A stretch of DNA of 6,552 nucleotides, from positions 1-6,552 of the forward strand of contig JAIXXW010000076.1 in NCBI GenBank assembly GCA_027490555.1, given 5' to 3'. The notes under the pieces are model-generated. The model saw nothing but the letters and a program-made list of their open reading frames with translations, was not told the DNA's origin and searched no databases. The DNA is from Comamonadaceae bacterium (GTDB lineage: Bacteria > Pseudomonadota > Gammaproteobacteria > Burkholderiales > Burkholderiaceae_C). A program made the position numbers and the translations under genes. Positions 6,104-6,552 of this stretch are shown piece after piece; positions within the stretch are counted from its first letter, which is position 1; every line of letters starts with the position of its first letter.

Positions 6104-6552
6104 GCCTTGATGCCTCCAGCCTGGGTGGCCACGCGCGCGATGGGGACCACCGCCTGCACAAAGATGCCAGGGGTCACCACCGTCTCGGGGTCCAGCTCGC
6201 CCAGCGCCACCTGCTCGTGCACCGTGGCCACCGTCTTGCGGGCCGCCATGGCCATGATGGGCCCGAAGTTGCGCGCCGCCTTGCGGTAGGTCAAATTGCC
6301 CCAGCGGTCACCCCGCTCGGCCTTGATCAGCGCCAGATCGGCGTGGATGGGGGTTTCATAAACATACATGCGGCCATCGATTTCGCGGGTCTCCTTGGGC
6401 GTGCCGTCGGGGTGTTTGGCCAGCGCAGTGCCGTAGCCGGTGGGCGTGAAAAAGCCCCCAATGCCCGCGCCGGCTGCCCGGATGCGTTCGGCCAGATTGC
6501 CTTGGGGCACCAACTCGAGTTCGACCTGGCCCGAGCGGTACAAGGCATCGAA
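6100..6552 (-). CDS. pcaI: 3-oxoadipate CoA-transferase subunit A, 5' end outside the window
   Basis: The C-terminal 150 residues of the alpha subunit, the frame being open to the right edge. Beginning with FDALYRSG, it shows LVPQGNLAERIRAAGAGIG, then GFFTPTGYGT, KETREIDGRMYV, KAERGDRWGNLTYRKAARNF and a VTPGIFVQ end motif, all characteristic of PcaI and related class I CoA-transferase alpha subunits. PcaI proteins are near 230 residues, so about 75-85 N-terminal residues, including the GGFG-type glycine motif, lie beyond the window. The alpha and beta subunits form the active complex, with the catalytic glutamate on PcaJ. The pair is co-transcribed, judging from the four-base overlap. The C-terminus carries about ten residues (VATQAGGIKA) past the usual end; this tail also contains the pcaJ ribosome site, so coupling may have kept it. 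Confidence 0.92.
   Translation of the reverse strand, partial: FDALYRSGQVELELVPQGNLAERIRAAGAGIGGFFTPTGYGTALAKHPDGTPKETREIDGRMYVYETPIHADLALIKAERGDRWGNLTYRKAARNFGPIMAMAARKTVATVHEQVALGELDPETVVTPGIFVQAVVPIARVATQAGGIKA
6113..6117 (-). promoter_or_regulatory. Ribosome binding site of pcaJ
   Basis: GGAGG on the minus strand, nine bases before the pcaJ ATG and inside the last codons of pcaI. This strong site fixes the pcaJ start at the ATGA overlap. Confidence 0.7.

Noticed and set aside
5501..6289. 262-codon rightward open frame
   Set aside because: It is antisense to pcaJ and the end of pcaI, both securely identified.

Overview
The window is GC-rich, tightly packed bacterial chromosome with strong G/C preference at third codon positions throughout. 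Protein similarities recognised by eye point to a betaproteobacterium of the Burkholderiales, most likely Comamonadaceae; the rank below order is inference. No RNA gene, insertion sequence, CRISPR array or integration scar was seen. Base composition and codon use look even across all genes, so nothing suggests recent transfer.

Left part (1-898): the 5' two-thirds of a radical SAM gene of the ArsS type (arsenosugar biosynthesis radical SAM (seleno)protein family) reads leftward off the window. A 167-base intergenic region separates it from the next gene, which reads rightward. It must hold the start signals for both.

Middle part (899-4787): a probable three-gene operon reads rightward. The first gene is a 791-residue fusion of an FAD/NAD(P)-dependent oxidoreductase to selenide, water dikinase (SelD), with all key SelD residues present. 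Two bases later comes a type II (L-2-) haloacid dehalogenase with a complete active site. Its stop codon overlaps, as ATGA, the start of a family 3 solute-binding-protein-like protein that has no signal peptide. The SelD product, selenophosphate, would supply selenium to tRNA selenouridine, selenocysteine or a small selenometabolite; no consumer enzyme is visible, unless the divergent ArsS-type protein is itself a selenoprotein.

Right part (4788-6552): a carboxymuconolactone decarboxylase-family protein reads rightward and meets, tail to tail, a leftward pair encoding 3-oxoadipate CoA-transferase (pcaI, truncated by the window edge, and pcaJ), again joined by an ATGA overlap. PcaIJ carries out the CoA-activation step of the beta-ketoadipate pathway. 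The neighbouring decarboxylase-family protein may belong to aromatic catabolism too, but it is not a standard PcaC.

The feature most worth following is the divergent arrangement of an ArsS-type radical SAM gene and a SelD fusion, with a haloacid dehalogenase and an apparently cytosolic binding protein trailing SelD. No clearly undescribed system can be demonstrated from the sequence alone.
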